This document shows positions 7,237 to 16,439 of a DNA stretch of 64,000 nt, one piece after another. Source of the stretch: Tumebacillus amylolyticus. GTDB lineage: Bacteria; Bacillota; Bacilli; Tumebacillales; Tumebacillaceae. Position numbers and translations under genes: made by a program. The stretch is taken from positions 310,001-374,000 of the forward strand of contig NZ_JAEQNB010000004.1 of NCBI RefSeq assembly GCF_016722965.1, in the 5' to 3' direction. The notes beneath the pieces are model-generated. The model was given only the letters and a program-made list of their open reading frames with translations, had not been told where the DNA came from and ran no database searches. Position 1 is the stretch's first letter; each line of letters opens with the position of its first letter.

Positions 7237-10200
7237 CTAGTTTTGAATCACGCTCAGGTCATCCACGTAGAACGTACCCGACGCGTTGGCTGCCGAAGCG
7301 CGGAGGACTGCGTAGAGGCGGAATGACGCCGTGTTCTCCGGGGTGGTAAAGGAGTTCGTCAACTTCACATAGCCCGGAGTGGTCAAGTTGTTCGCCATCA
7401 GCATGTAGCCAGGCTCGGCATTGTTGTCCGTCAACAGCATGTAACTCGGAGCGGTCACACCGTATTTCACGGAGTTTGATGTGATGAAGTGCCCATTGGC
7501 GTCGTAGAAATCGACGTAGAGTTGCACAAAGGCATTGTTTAAGCTTTCGATGTTATACATACCGCTGACCGTATAGGCTGTGTTCGGCAGTGCTGCAACG
7601 GATTGGTAGATATCGATGGCGGAACCGATGGGAATCCCGGTCCCCGAAACTTTTTGCGCGTACGTACCGGAATAGACAGGAGATGTGACGACAGCGAGAT
7701 TCGGACTGGCACCTGTAGGTATATAGGGCGTCCAATTTTTACCTACCTGCAGGCCGGGTGTGTCAGAAGCGGTGCCATTTTCAAAGCTCGGGTTAATCAA
7801 CAAATTCGAAGAGGGAGTCATCGGCATCAATGAAATCGTGTTCGACGCTCCAGATTCGCCGCTTGCGTTCACGGCGGTGACGTAATACGAGTAGGACGTG
7901 CCATTCGTCAGATTGGTGTCGACGAAGGTCGTGCTCGTCACTGGTGCCGTGTTGATTTGCAGGCCGTCACGGTAGACGTTGTAACTCATAGCCCCATTTG
8001 GCGCAGTCCAAGTCAGAGCGACCTGTGCATCCCCTGCCGTACCCGTCAAGTCGCTCGGGGCCACAGGGGTAGGTGTGTTTGACTCGGGGATTACATGTAC
8101 CACATTGGAAGGTGTGGATTCCCCCGCATTGTTGAATGCAGTTATAAAGTACGCGTAGTCGGTCCCGTTCACAAGTCCTGTGTCAGAGAAGGTTGTGTCT
8201 GTGAGGGGAGACGTGTTCACCTTCACCCCGTCACGGAAAATGTTGTAACCCGTAGCGAACGCGGAAGTTGACCAAGTCAGGGTAGCTTGAGCATCCCCGG
8301 CTTTGCCAGTGAGGTCGACAGGCGCATTCGGGGGGTAAGTGTCCGGGGTGCCTGTCAGATCGAGATCATACATGTTGGCCGTAAACGAGAGAGAAGTATC
8401 CGTTACGACTACTTTAGCTACGTGTTGTACATTGAGAGCCGTGAAAGCATTGACCGGCGAGTTGGACGGTGCGTAGCTCCCCAACAGCGTACCTGCTTTG
8501 TCGTACAATTTGATCCGGATGTACGCCGCATTCCCATACGAGTTCAGTCCCGTTACGGTCGCCGGAGTAGGCAGGAGGTAGGTTTGGCTGGCGTTTTCGT
8601 TGAGGAGAAAGAACGTTGCATTGTCGCCGTCCGTCAATTTCGTTAAGCCCGTTGTGGACGCAAGCCCTCGCAGCAAACCGGCCGGTGACTTCGGCAAGGC
8701 TGAGACGGCGCTCACCAAGCCTTCACCTGATGGTGTGATCGGGGCGAGATAGTACGAGTAGGTGTTGCCATTGATGACGTTGGTGTCTGTAAATGAAGTA
8801 TCCGTGATGGGGGAGGTGTTGATTTTGTTGCTCGGCTGTACCCCATTTTTGTACAAATTAAATTGAGTGACACCGGGCAGTGAGTCCCAAGCAAGAGAAA
8901 CTTGGGCATTGCCGGGTGTTGCGGCAAAACCCGTTGGGATGGTATTGACATCCGGGGTGCCTGTCAGATCGAGATCATACATGTTGGCCGTAAACGAGAG
9001 AGAAGTATCCGTCACGACCACTTTAAAGACGTGTTGGAAATTGAGAGCCGTGAAGGCATTGACGGGCGCGCCGGACGGTGCGTAGCTCCCCACCAGCGTA
9101 CCTGCTTTGTCGTACAATTTGATCCGAATGTACGACGCATTCCCATACGAGTTCAGTCCCGTTACGGTCGCCGGGGTAGGGAGGATGTAGGTTTGACTGG
9201 CGTTTTCGTTGAGGAGAGTGAACGTTGAATTGTCACCGTCCGTCAAGTTCGTCACGCCCGTGGTGGACGCAAGTCCGCGCAGCAACCCGGTTGGTGACTT
9301 CGGCAAGGCTGAGACGGCGCTCACCAAGCCTTCACCCGATGCTGTGATCGGGGCGAGATAGTACGAGTAGGTGTTGCCATTGATGACGTTGGTGTCTGTA
9401 AATGAAGTATCCGTGATGGGGGAGGTGTTGACTTTGTTGCTCGGCTGTACCCCATTTTTGTACAAATTAAATTGAGTGACACCGGGCAGTGAGTCCCAAG
9501 CAAGAGAAACTTGGGCATTGCCGGGAGTTGCGGCAAAACCCGTTGGGGTGGTATTGACATCCGGGGTGCCTGTCAGATCGAGATCATACATGTTGGCCGT
9601 AGACGAGAGAGAAGTATCCGTCACGACCACTTTAGAGACGTGTTGGAAATTGAGAGCCGTGAAGGCATTGACGGGCGCGCCGGACGGTGCGTAGCTCCCC
9701 ACCAGCGTACCTGCTTTGTCGTACAATTTGATCCGAATGTACGACGCATTCCCATACGAGTTCAGTCCCGTTACGGTCGCCGGGGTAGGGAGGATGTAGG
9801 TTTGGCTGGCGTTTTCGTTGAGGAGAGTGAACGTTGAATTGTCACCGTCCGTCAAGTTCGTCACGCCTGTGGTGGACGCAAGTCCGCGCAAGAGCCCCGG
9901 TGCCGATTTCGGCAAGAGATTCACAGCGTTTGACGGGTCCGATGTCGTAGTCCCAATGATCGCCGAGACCGTGTAGGAATACTTCGTGCCATTGATAACC
10001 GTCGTGTCTATATAGGTGGTGTCAGTGACCGCTGTGCTTGTAAGTTTTGTACCGTTTCGGTAGACGTAGTACCCAGTTGCGTCTGTCACAGGTGCCCAAT
10101 TCAACGTGACTTGTGCGTTGCCGGCCGTCCCGCTGAGCGTTACGGGTCCTGTCGCTGCATACGCAGTTGACGTGGAAACATCTACTGCTGTGTTTGCCGA

Positions 10201-10275
10201 AACCAACAGCAGTGCACTCAGCACAGCCAAGCCGCTTTGCCACACTTTTGATCGAACTTTTTTCCAATTTGCCAT
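7237..10275 (-). CDS. Large secreted fibronectin-III / carbohydrate-binding repeat protein B
   Basis: About 1012 aa, a paralogue of the gene at 4199-6964 with the same signal peptide, alternating Fn3 and PGLLRG modules, and C-terminal CBM4/9-like domain (the last ~180 codons are nearly identical at the DNA level). It carries two extra consecutive Fn3 domains (PPNAPVDLTGKAGDAQ..., VAPSDLTGTAGDAQ...) before the C-terminal domain. No enzyme motif is visible. It may be a matrix, adhesion or chitin/cellulose-binding surface protein. GGAG lies 9 nt before the ATG at 10275. The gene pair is a tandem duplication, with a tRNA remnant now between the copies. Confidence 0.8.
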   Translation of the reverse strand: MANWKKVRSKVWQSGLAVLSALLLVSANTAVDVSTSTAYAATGPVTLSGTAGNAQVTLNWAPVTDATGYYVYRNGTKLTSTAVTDTTYIDTTVINGTKYSYTVSAIIGTTTSDPSNAVNLLPKSAPGLLRGLASTTGVTNLTDGDNSTFTLLNENASQTYILPTPATVTGLNSYGNASYIRIKLYDKAGTLVGSYAPSGAPVNAFTALNFQHVSKVVVTDTSLSSTANMYDLDLTGTPDVNTTPTGFAATPGNAQVSLAWDSLPGVTQFNLYKNGVQPSNKVNTSPITDTSFTDTNVINGNTYSYYLAPITASGEGLVSAVSALPKSPTGLLRGLASTTGVTNLTDGDNSTFTLLNENASQTYILPTPATVTGLNSYGNASYIRIKLYDKAGTLVGSYAPSGAPVNAFTALNFQHVFKVVVTDTSLSFTANMYDLDLTGTPDVNTIPTGFAATPGNAQVSLAWDSLPGVTQFNLYKNGVQPSNKINTSPITDTSFTDTNVINGNTYSYYLAPITPSGEGLVSAVSALPKSPAGLLRGLASTTGLTKLTDGDNATFFLLNENASQTYLLPTPATVTGLNSYGNAAYIRIKLYDKAGTLLGSYAPSNSPVNAFTALNVQHVAKVVVTDTSLSFTANMYDLDLTGTPDTYPPNAPVDLTGKAGDAQATLTWSTSAFATGYNIFRDGVKVNTSPLTDTTFSDTGLVNGTDYAYFITAFNNAGESTPSNVVHVIPESNTPTPVAPSDLTGTAGDAQVALTWTAPNGAMSYNVYRDGLQINTAPVTSTTFVDTNLTNGTSYSYYVTAVNASGESGASNTISLMPMTPSSNLLINPSFENGTASDTPGLQVGKNWTPYIPTGASPNLAVVTSPVYSGTYAQKVSGTGIPIGSAIDIYQSVAALPNTAYTVSGMYNIESLNNAFVQLYVDFYDANGHFITSNSVKYGVTAPSYMLLTDNNAEPGYMLMANNLTTPGYVKLTNSFTTPENTASFRLYAVLRASAANASGTFYVDDLSVIQN
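8651..9868 (-). repeat. Two tandem 609-bp near-identical repeats inside gene B
   Basis: The same 609-bp period as in gene A. Long stretches are base-for-base identical, for example 8720-8880 against 9329-9489. A favoured substrate for slippage or recombination that would change module number. Confidence 0.85.
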
Positions 10276-10691
10276 GAAATCACACTCCAACTGTAAGTCT
10301 ATTGCTTACACAAAATTAAAATACAATATTTCCTAGATTTCCAAATGAGTATAACATGGATAAATCTAACATTCTAGATAATTGTTATAATTTTTTTATG
10401 TGAATAATTGCAAAACATTTGCGAGGCATTGTTGTCCGATTACCGTCATATTGCAATGCAAAATCTCGCTCCCATCCTTTTTTTCTGGGGAAGGAAAATC
10501 AAAAAGAAAAACTGCCTCACTCCGGGGAAAAGGAGGGGATCGACAACAAGAAGCAAATAAAATCGGCGAGAACTACATACGTTTTTGTTCACCTTGTTGT
10601 TGTTCGTCCCTTTTCTCAGTGATTGTTGGGATCGGTTGGAGATTGAGGAGCGAACGTACTCCATAAAATCGAACAATCAGCTTCCCAAGAC
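10276..10691. other. Gene-poor A+T-rich leader and spacer
   Basis: The first ~120 bp are A+T-rich and probably hold the promoter of the minus-strand Fn3 gene. The rest contains only short frames without ribosome sites; no convincing gene was found. Confidence 0.5.
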
Positions 10692-10824
10692 GACACCAAG
10701 GCAATGATTGCGTTTATCAAAAAAACGCAAACGCAAGGATAAATGGGATGAAGTGTATCGAACGATGACCGTTGATGTGTCGGTCTCCCCTCGGATTCGC
10801 CGCGTCGGGATCACGGCTAGATGA
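10692..10824 (+). pseudogene. Remnant of a GerAC/Ger(x)C-type germination lipoprotein
   Basis: Two frames side by side read DTKAMIAFIKKTQTQG and then KWDEVYRTMTVDVSVSPRIRRVGIT. They match the end of Ger(x)C proteins, where a KKTQ helix is followed by a W.E.YP...v.v...IRRVG terminus; the part between is deleted and the frame shifts at 10740. The rest of the gene is gone. It supports descent from a spore former. The call rests on short motifs only. Confidence 0.45.
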
Positions 10825-10920
10825 GGGAACCAAAAAATATCTAGTCTTGATCCGACGGCCGTATCTTTTCAGCCGTCGAGTTCGTTTCTTATATAGAACG
10901 GGAACAAAGGGGGCGAAACG

Positions 10921-11619
10921 GTGTCAGTCCATCAATCCTTGCCTGTCGAACTTCAAATCGAACTTTGCGGTCCTGTGCTGCTTCGGTATTGTCAAAAGCT
11001 GACGGGGTCGCGTTGGGATGCCGAGGATTTGGTTCAAGATACGTTCTTGAAAGCATTGCCCCACTTGACGAGTCCGCATGAGAATCCACACGCGTTCTTG
11101 TTCCGCATTGCCAAGAACGCATGGATCGACAAGTGCCGCAAGCGCCGGAGAGCCAATGAATGTCTGCTCGCTGACGAGATGCTCGGAGATGCCACGACAA
11201 AAACCACAGGAGATGCGGTGGATTCCCCCGCAATCCTCGATGCCATGTCCAGACTGCTGCAAGCTCTCTCGCCGTTACAGGGCGCGGTGCTGCTGCTGCG
11301 CGACGTGTTCGAGTTCTCTAATCTGGAAGTCGCCAACCTCATCGGCACAACGGAAGGCGCCGTCAAATCGTCCCTTCACCGCGCGAGACGGAACCTTGAA
11401 AACCTCGCAACTCCTCAGGAAAAAGAAAACCTGCAAGCCCACAAATCCCTGCTCAACGCCTACCTCGAAGCCTTTCGCAACGCAGACGCCGCAGGGCTCG
11501 TGGCCCTGGCGCAGAACAACGTGATTCACCCCGTGCACGCTCTCAATACGCTCCGGGCGTTCACCCGCAAGCAAGACGCGCCCCAATCGCAACCGGCGCA
11601 AATGCTTCTCTGTGCTTGA
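10921..11619 (+). CDS. ECF-type RNA polymerase sigma factor with short C-terminal extension
   Basis: 232 aa. Region 2 is at residues 15-80 ([26 protein letters not shown], then [21 protein letters not shown]) and region 4 at about 115-160 ([43 protein letters not shown]). The 65-aa tail ([22 protein letters not shown]) resembles the start of the SnoaL-like domain of ECF41-type sigma factors but stops early. Start GTG with AAGGGGG 6 nt upstream. No anti-sigma gene is adjacent; clpP follows after 40 nt and may be co-transcribed. Confidence 0.85.
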   Translation: MSVHQSLPVELQIELCGPVLLRYCQKLTGSRWDAEDLVQDTFLKALPHLTSPHENPHAFLFRIAKNAWIDKCRKRRRANECLLADEMLGDATTKTTGDAVDSPAILDAMSRLLQALSPLQGAVLLLRDVFEFSNLEVANLIGTTEGAVKSSLHRARRNLENLATPQEKENLQAHKSLLNAYLEAFRNADAAGLVALAQNNVIHPVHALNTLRAFTRKQDAPQSQPAQMLLCA

Positions 11620-11659
11620 GATCTCCAAATTCCCCGAACCTTTCTGGAGGTGGACTCAA

Positions 11660-12244
11660 ATGAATTTGATGCCTTACGTAATCGAGCAGACGTCCCGCGG
11701 CGAGCGCAGTTACGACATTTTTTCCAGACTGTTGAAGGACCGCATCGTCCTCATCGGCTCCGCGATTGACGACCAACTGGCGAACTCCGTGATTGCCCAG
11801 TTGTTGTTCCTCGCGTCGGACGACCCGACCAAGGACATTCAGGTCTACATCAACTCCCCCGGTGGCTCGGTGACCGCCGGGTTTGCGATCTACGACACGA
11901 TGAAGCTGATCAAACCGGATGTCTCCACCATTTGCGTCGGCATGGCAGCAAGTTTCGGCGCGGTGTTGTTGACGGCAGGGACCAAGGGCAAACGATTCGC
12001 GCTGCCCAACAGCGAAGTGATGATCCACCAACCGCTCATCAGCGGGGGAGGGATTCGCGGGCAGGCGTCCGACATCCAGATTCACGCCGATTGGATGCTG
12101 AAGTCCAAGGTCAAAATCAACGAAGTCCTTGCCGCCCACACAGGCCAGCCCATTGAGAAGATTGAAAAAGACACCGACCGCGATTATTTCCTCTCCGCCA
12201 CGGAAGCCAAGGAGTACGGACTGATCGATGGTGTGCTTGTGTGA
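11660..12244 (+). CDS. clpP: ATP-dependent Clp protease proteolytic subunit
   Basis: 194 aa, the normal ClpP length. The catalytic triad is intact: Ser in GMAASFGA, His in MIHQP and Asp in KDTDRDYF. The [19 protein letters not shown] and [19 protein letters not shown] segments are typical. It forms the tetradecameric serine protease that degrades proteins unfolded by ClpX or ClpC. GGAGG lies 9 nt before the ATG at 11660; the longer frame from 11612 would overlap the sigma gene and has no ribosome site. Whether this is the only ClpP or a second copy cannot be told here. Confidence 0.95.
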   Translation: MNLMPYVIEQTSRGERSYDIFSRLLKDRIVLIGSAIDDQLANSVIAQLLFLASDDPTKDIQVYINSPGGSVTAGFAIYDTMKLIKPDVSTICVGMAASFGAVLLTAGTKGKRFALPNSEVMIHQPLISGGGIRGQASDIQIHADWMLKSKVKINEVLAAHTGQPIEKIEKDTDRDYFLSATEAKEYGLIDGVLV

Positions 12245-12248
12245 GAAA

Positions 12249-12285
12249 AACAGCCGACCCCGAAAGTGGGTCGGCTGTTTTTTCA
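12249..12285 (+). terminator. Terminator after clpP
   Basis: ACAGCCGACCC pairs with GGGTCGGCTGT around CGAAAGT, then TTTTTT. Confidence 0.9.
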
Positions 12286-12338
12286 TTTTTCATTGTGTTA
12301 TCATTTTTATATAAATTCAGGATTCAATAGGAGATGCT

Positions 12339-14057
12339 ATGAGAACACCTACCAGCAATTCCAAACCTACTTCAACGGCTTCGGAGCAGGTACGTCGTTC
12401 CAACTCTCGTACTTCACAACCGACGCTGCAGCAACAGCGCCTCTTGCAGATGCAAAAAAAGATGGGAAACCAAGCGGTGACCCAATATCTGGTGGCGCAG
12501 ATGAATGTAACGGAAACGATCAAGAAAATTGCCGATACGATAAAAGTCCCTGCGACAATCGCTGCGATTGCCCTCTACTACAGTGTGCCGGCGTACCTGG
12601 TGAGCTCTCTGCTGCTGGGAGTAGGACCCTGGATGGTCGGGACGATCATCCGCAAACTCGAACAGTATGCAAGCGATGGCTCCCAATCTGATGAAGAAGT
12701 AGAGGAAGAACAGCAAGAAGAGCAACAAGAAGAACCGGAACAAGCCGCTCCACTCGATGTACTGGACAAGCGCAAGCAAGCCTTGGAGGATGAAATCAAG
12801 AAGAGTCTCGCGTACCAATCGGAATATTCCGAACAACCTCAGCGTGTAGAACGGATTACGCCGGAGTTGCAAGCGCTCTTGGCCCAAGGCGTTGTGATGC
12901 CCGTGGGGGACGAGGAATTCGGCCAAAAGGGAATTCTCGGTGTGAATCAGGCTGTCAATGTAGTCGGATTGCTGTTGGGGATGGAAGAGAGTGATTATCA
13001 ACACGTGATCAGCCAGATTTCCATAGATCTGGAAGACCGTTCCGCGACGGTCAACAGTCTGCTGATCCTCAAAGCTTACAGCGCCCGCAAAAACAAACTC
13101 GAAGGAAACAGCGTCGAGGACCGCAGCAAAGCCCAAGCGGAAATCAACACATTTGCAGAAGCTATTGAAGAAACAGACCCCGACGAACTCCTCAAACAAA
13201 CCACGTTGCGCGATACGAGCGAAGGCATGGTCGGCTTGCAACAGAGGTTCATCAACACGTGCGGCGCCACATCGCTGCAAGTGCTGCGCGGGGAGGAGGA
13301 CCCCATTTATGCGCATTCGATAAAAACGGAGGAGAACAACTTTGAGGAGAATCCTCTGCACTTCGGAACCCGCGCGGCCCAAGAGCAGTTAGAGTTGGTG
13401 GACACGAAACAGGGAGACCCCATCGCTCCACTTTTCCTCATGTATGTGTTACAAACCCAAATTCTACCCTTGTTGGAGTCCTCGACGAAAGGGGTACAAC
13501 AACAAGCAGAGAATTTTGTAAAATGGCTTAATAATGAGAAATGCAATTCGAAAAGCAGCTTTTTTGCATCGTTTGCGAAAACAACGGGAGTCCCGGTTGT
13601 ATTCCAAAACATGATCAAACAAGCCTATCCATTCGCGGCAACGGGGATGAACGTCCGTCAGACGTTTGAGAAATCGAACCAAGTCGCCCGAGAAACATCC
13701 TCCGATACGTATCAAGACCACCAATATTACGGGTTTGGCTCGGAGGAAGCAACACCGCCTTCCGCAGACGATCTTGAGGAATTCAACCGCGCACTGATTC
13801 TTGGACGATCCGTTCCGGTCGCCTGCATCTACAAAAGCGAAGAGGAGCAAGAAGATGACGGATCGTCTGAACCGGGCCATGAAATGATCTTTGTCGATAT
13901 CCGCAGCACGGAGAGCGAAGAAAGCAACGAGTATGAATACCTGCTCTACGAGCCGACCCGAGGCAAGTCCTACTGGATTTCATCCGATGATTTGAAAAAA
14001 GGGGAAATCAACCTCCCGGATGCAAAGCCGTCCATCATCTCCCAACTTCTACTTTAA
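12339..14057 (+). CDS. GNQAV-motif protein with predicted papain-like Cys/His site, possible injected effector
   Basis: 572 aa. Residues 1-50 are polar and end in LLQMQKKMGNQAVTQYL, the 'GNQAV' element seen at the N-terminus of many cargo proteins of extracellular contractile injection systems. A hydrophobic hairpin follows (about residues 66-105), then a Glu/Gln-rich linker (about 115-135), a helical middle part, and a C-terminal region with NTCGATS around Cys308, GHEMIFVD around His514 and LLYEPTRGKSYW, which has the order of a papain/C39-like cysteine peptidase triad. This is recognition by motif, not by close family. AGGAG lies 5 nt before the ATG. Monocistronic, between two terminators. 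No injection-system gene is in the window. Confidence 0.6.
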   Translation: MRTPTSNSKPTSTASEQVRRSNSRTSQPTLQQQRLLQMQKKMGNQAVTQYLVAQMNVTETIKKIADTIKVPATIAAIALYYSVPAYLVSSLLLGVGPWMVGTIIRKLEQYASDGSQSDEEVEEEQQEEQQEEPEQAAPLDVLDKRKQALEDEIKKSLAYQSEYSEQPQRVERITPELQALLAQGVVMPVGDEEFGQKGILGVNQAVNVVGLLLGMEESDYQHVISQISIDLEDRSATVNSLLILKAYSARKNKLEGNSVEDRSKAQAEINTFAEAIEETDPDELLKQTTLRDTSEGMVGLQQRFINTCGATSLQVLRGEEDPIYAHSIKTEENNFEENPLHFGTRAAQEQLELVDTKQGDPIAPLFLMYVLQTQILPLLESSTKGVQQQAENFVKWLNNEKCNSKSSFFASFAKTTGVPVVFQNMIKQAYPFAATGMNVRQTFEKSNQVARETSSDTYQDHQYYGFGSEEATPPSADDLEEFNRALILGRSVPVACIYKSEEEQEDDGSSEPGHEMIFVDIRSTESEESNEYEYLLYEPTRGKSYWISSDDLKKGEINLPDAKPSIISQLLL

Positions 14058-14094
14058 AAAAAAGCGTCAGACCCTCAGGTCTGACGCCTTTTCT
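14058..14094. terminator. Bidirectional terminator
   Basis: AAGCGTCAGACC pairs with GGTCTGACGCCTT, with A/T runs on both sides, between convergent genes. Confidence 0.85.
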
Positions 14095-14098
14095 ACCT

Positions 14099-15115
14099 TC
14101 ATTTCAACCCGGCCAGGTAAGCCGCATACCGGAGCGAGTTCCGCGCCACATCCAGCTCCAAGTAAAAAATCGGAGGGACGCCCGGCTTCCAGTTGATTTC
14201 GTAGATCCAGATCGACTTGTCGACGTCGACTCCGATGTCAATCCCGAGTTCGTCAAAAGACTCTTGGTAGATTTCATCCATGTGACGAGCCAGTTGCACT
14301 CCGAATTTTTCGAGCGTCCGCTGCATGTCGTAGGCGTTTTCTCCATACTCCGTTTCACAGAAAAACTTAGTGATCGTCGTGTACCCGCCCCCGCTTAGAT
14401 TCGCGATAAAACTGCCCGGAGGCGCGATGCGCGGGTAGAGGCAGGTGTTGACCCACCTGCCGTCGCCGTTTTTTTGCACATGAATGCGAAAGTCGTACGC
14501 TTGACCCGATTGCGTTCGCGTGACGATGAACTTTTGGATGATATGGGGAATTTCCGCCAGCCGTTCTTGTAAAAAGTTGACCATCTCTTCTTTGGTATAC
14601 AAGTTCGTCATCTCGAGATCTTTGACCATCCAACTTCCCAGTTGTCGCTTGATTTCGACGACACCGTTCCCTTGATGTCCCCAGACGGGTTTGAACACAC
14701 AGTGTCCGTTCTGTTTGACGAAATCGAGGACTTCCTTCGGTTGGGTGCATTCCAGCGAGGGAATGAGGTACTTATCAAAGACCTTTCCATCACGCAAGCG
14801 TTCGTAGACGGTCATTTTGTCACCGATGGAGTGTGCGGTGAAAGGAATACTTTCGCGCAAGGTCTCGACGATGTGTTCACCGGCTTCAGAACTGGGGTAG
14901 GAGTCGTTGTAGATCACATCGGGAAACGGCGTTGTTTGCGACACCCATTGGCCGTCTTGGTAGAACAGCCCTTCGATCGTGCGATTCTTCAAATCGACGC
15001 GTCCCGGTGTGAAATAGAAAAAGTTGTAGCCTTCCCCTTTGGCGACGACAGCAAAGGCAAACAATTTTTTAATCTTCGCTGGGTTTTTTCGCGTGCCTAA
15101 GAACCCGATTCTCAT
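14099..15115 (-). CDS. YheC/YheD-type ATP-grasp protein
   Basis: 338 aa with the YheC/D (endospore coat-associated) ATP-grasp layout: RIGFLGTRKNP at the N-terminus, KMTVYERLRDGKVFDKYLIP, FKPVWGHQGNGVVEIKR as the nucleotide-binding loop, and DIGVDVDKSIWIYEINWKPG carrying the metal-binding residues. Family members are linked to the spore coat, but their ligase reaction is not established. The start at 15115 has GAGGTGA upstream; the frame continues to 15289 but that would overlap the preceding ATP-grasp gene. The two ATP-grasp genes are 4 nt apart and surely form one operon. Confidence 0.8.
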   Translation of the reverse strand: MRIGFLGTRKNPAKIKKLFAFAVVAKGEGYNFFYFTPGRVDLKNRTIEGLFYQDGQWVSQTTPFPDVIYNDSYPSSEAGEHIVETLRESIPFTAHSIGDKMTVYERLRDGKVFDKYLIPSLECTQPKEVLDFVKQNGHCVFKPVWGHQGNGVVEIKRQLGSWMVKDLEMTNLYTKEEMVNFLQERLAEIPHIIQKFIVTRTQSGQAYDFRIHVQKNGDGRWVNTCLYPRIAPPGSFIANLSGGGYTTITKFFCETEYGENAYDMQRTLEKFGVQLARHMDEIYQESFDELGIDIGVDVDKSIWIYEINWKPGVPPIFYLELDVARNSLRYAAYLAGLK

Positions 15116-15119
15116 GTGC

Positions 15120-16340
15120 TCACCTCTCGTATACTTCAAATTGGATGTGAGCGCCGGCGTTGATTGCATTTTGTTTGGCTTCTTCAGCCGTTTCTCCGGT
15201 GGCGATGACATAGGCATAGCGATGCCCCATCGATTCCGGTTCGTAGAGCATCTGCCCTTTGCGAGGTTTGACGAAAACCTCGAGAACACCCGGCATCGCG
15301 GACGCTTTGCGTCGTCCTGTCACGCGTTCCAAGCGACCGGTTTCTTCGACAGTGATGTAGTGTGTGTAGATATGACGCTCGATGCGGTGACTGAGGTCGA
15401 TCTTGAGACCCAGCAGGAGTTTGAGCGTTTCTTCGACCAGCGAAGTGCCAAACGCAGCTTCGATCATCGCGTTCATGGCGCCGCCGGAAATGCGCGGGTT
15501 GATCTCGATCAACTTCCATTGACCTTCACAGAGCCGCATCTCCAAGTGGCAGGGACCTCTCTCCAGACCGACCGTCGTGATGATATCGGTGACCGCTTCA
15601 ACGAGCGAAAACGCAAATTCCGCATCGTGTGTGGGCATGACCGAGTAGCCGGTGATGATGAAGCGCGACCCGGTTGTGATGTCTTGCTCGATGACGGCTG
15701 CGATGTGGACCACACCGTCCTCCACGAGAGCCTCGACTAAATACTGCGGGCCGTCCACCACTTCTTCAAACAGAATGGGGTCCCCCGGGTACCTTTTTTG
15801 CAGACGGTGCGTTTCTCTGACCAGTTGGTTGTAGTTGTTGACTTTGATGACGTCTTTGGAGCCGGTTGAGTTGGGGTTTTTGATGATGAGCGGGAGTTGG
15901 TTTTCCAGTTCGGTGAGGAACGAGAGAATGTCTTCTGAATTTTCCAGGGTGGAGAACGCAAGGCCGTAGGGGGTATCTCGAAGGGCTTCACGCGTTTTGA
16001 TTTTGTTTTCCATCACGGGAATGGCTTCCACGCTCTGGGTTGATTCGGTACATTCAAGATTGAGCAACGCAGCGGCATGAACGCGGCGTTCGACGAAACT
16101 GACGACCAGTTCAATCTTGAAGCCTTGCTCTTGGAGGTCACGGAGTTGTTTGCGCAAATCCTCCATGTCGTTCAAGTTTTTGTAGATCATGCGGTGGACA
16201 TCCGGGAATTCCTGTCGTTTCGTCAAGAAACTTTGCCTGTCGGTGATGAGGATCGTCACATACCCGAGCCGGTCTGCTGCTCGGATGGCTTCACGACTCG
16301 AACCTGACTTATTCGAATCCAGAAAGACAATCGCCTTCAA
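15120..16340 (-). CDS. ATP-grasp ligase (carboxylate-amine ligase fold)
   Basis: 406 aa. An N-terminal Rossmann-like half (KAIVFLDSNKSGSSREAIRAADRLGY) precedes the ATP-grasp domain with LIIKNPNSTGSKDVIKV, PILFEEVVDGPQYLVEAL and CHLEMRLCEGQWKLIEINPRISGG, where the E...N pair binds Mg2+. This resembles BacD/L-amino-acid ligases and carbamoyl-phosphate-synthetase-like enzymes that join a carboxylate to an amine through an acyl phosphate. Start TTG at 16340, 7 nt after AAGGAGG; no ATG has a comparable site. It is followed 4 nt later by the YheC/D-type gene, so a two-step ligation pathway is plausible. Substrates are unknown. Confidence 0.75.
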   Translation of the reverse strand: MKAIVFLDSNKSGSSREAIRAADRLGYVTILITDRQSFLTKRQEFPDVHRMIYKNLNDMEDLRKQLRDLQEQGFKIELVVSFVERRVHAAALLNLECTESTQSVEAIPVMENKIKTREALRDTPYGLAFSTLENSEDILSFLTELENQLPLIIKNPNSTGSKDVIKVNNYNQLVRETHRLQKRYPGDPILFEEVVDGPQYLVEALVEDGVVHIAAVIEQDITTGSRFIITGYSVMPTHDAEFAFSLVEAVTDIITTVGLERGPCHLEMRLCEGQWKLIEINPRISGGAMNAMIEAAFGTSLVEETLKLLLGLKIDLSHRIERHIYTHYITVEETGRLERVTGRRKASAMPGVLEVFVKPRKGQMLYEPESMGHRYAYVIATGETAEEAKQNAINAGAHIQFEVYER

Positions 16341-16439
16341 TAGAATTCCTCCTTTTTTTTGCAAAGTATGAGGGCTTGGAGGAATTTGAAACGTATAGAA
16401 GCCTAGTAGAAGTCCAAGTAGGGGAAACGGGCGTCATTT

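Noticed and set aside
10446-10676. 76-codon minus-strand frame
   Set aside because: No ribosome site, low-complexity content, and no similarity noticed; left as gene-free spacer.
12414-13382. A 322-codon minus-strand frame opposite the GNQAV-motif gene
   Set aside because: Low-complexity antisense reading (Phe/Leu/Arg-rich) of the Glu/Gln-rich linker; no start signals.
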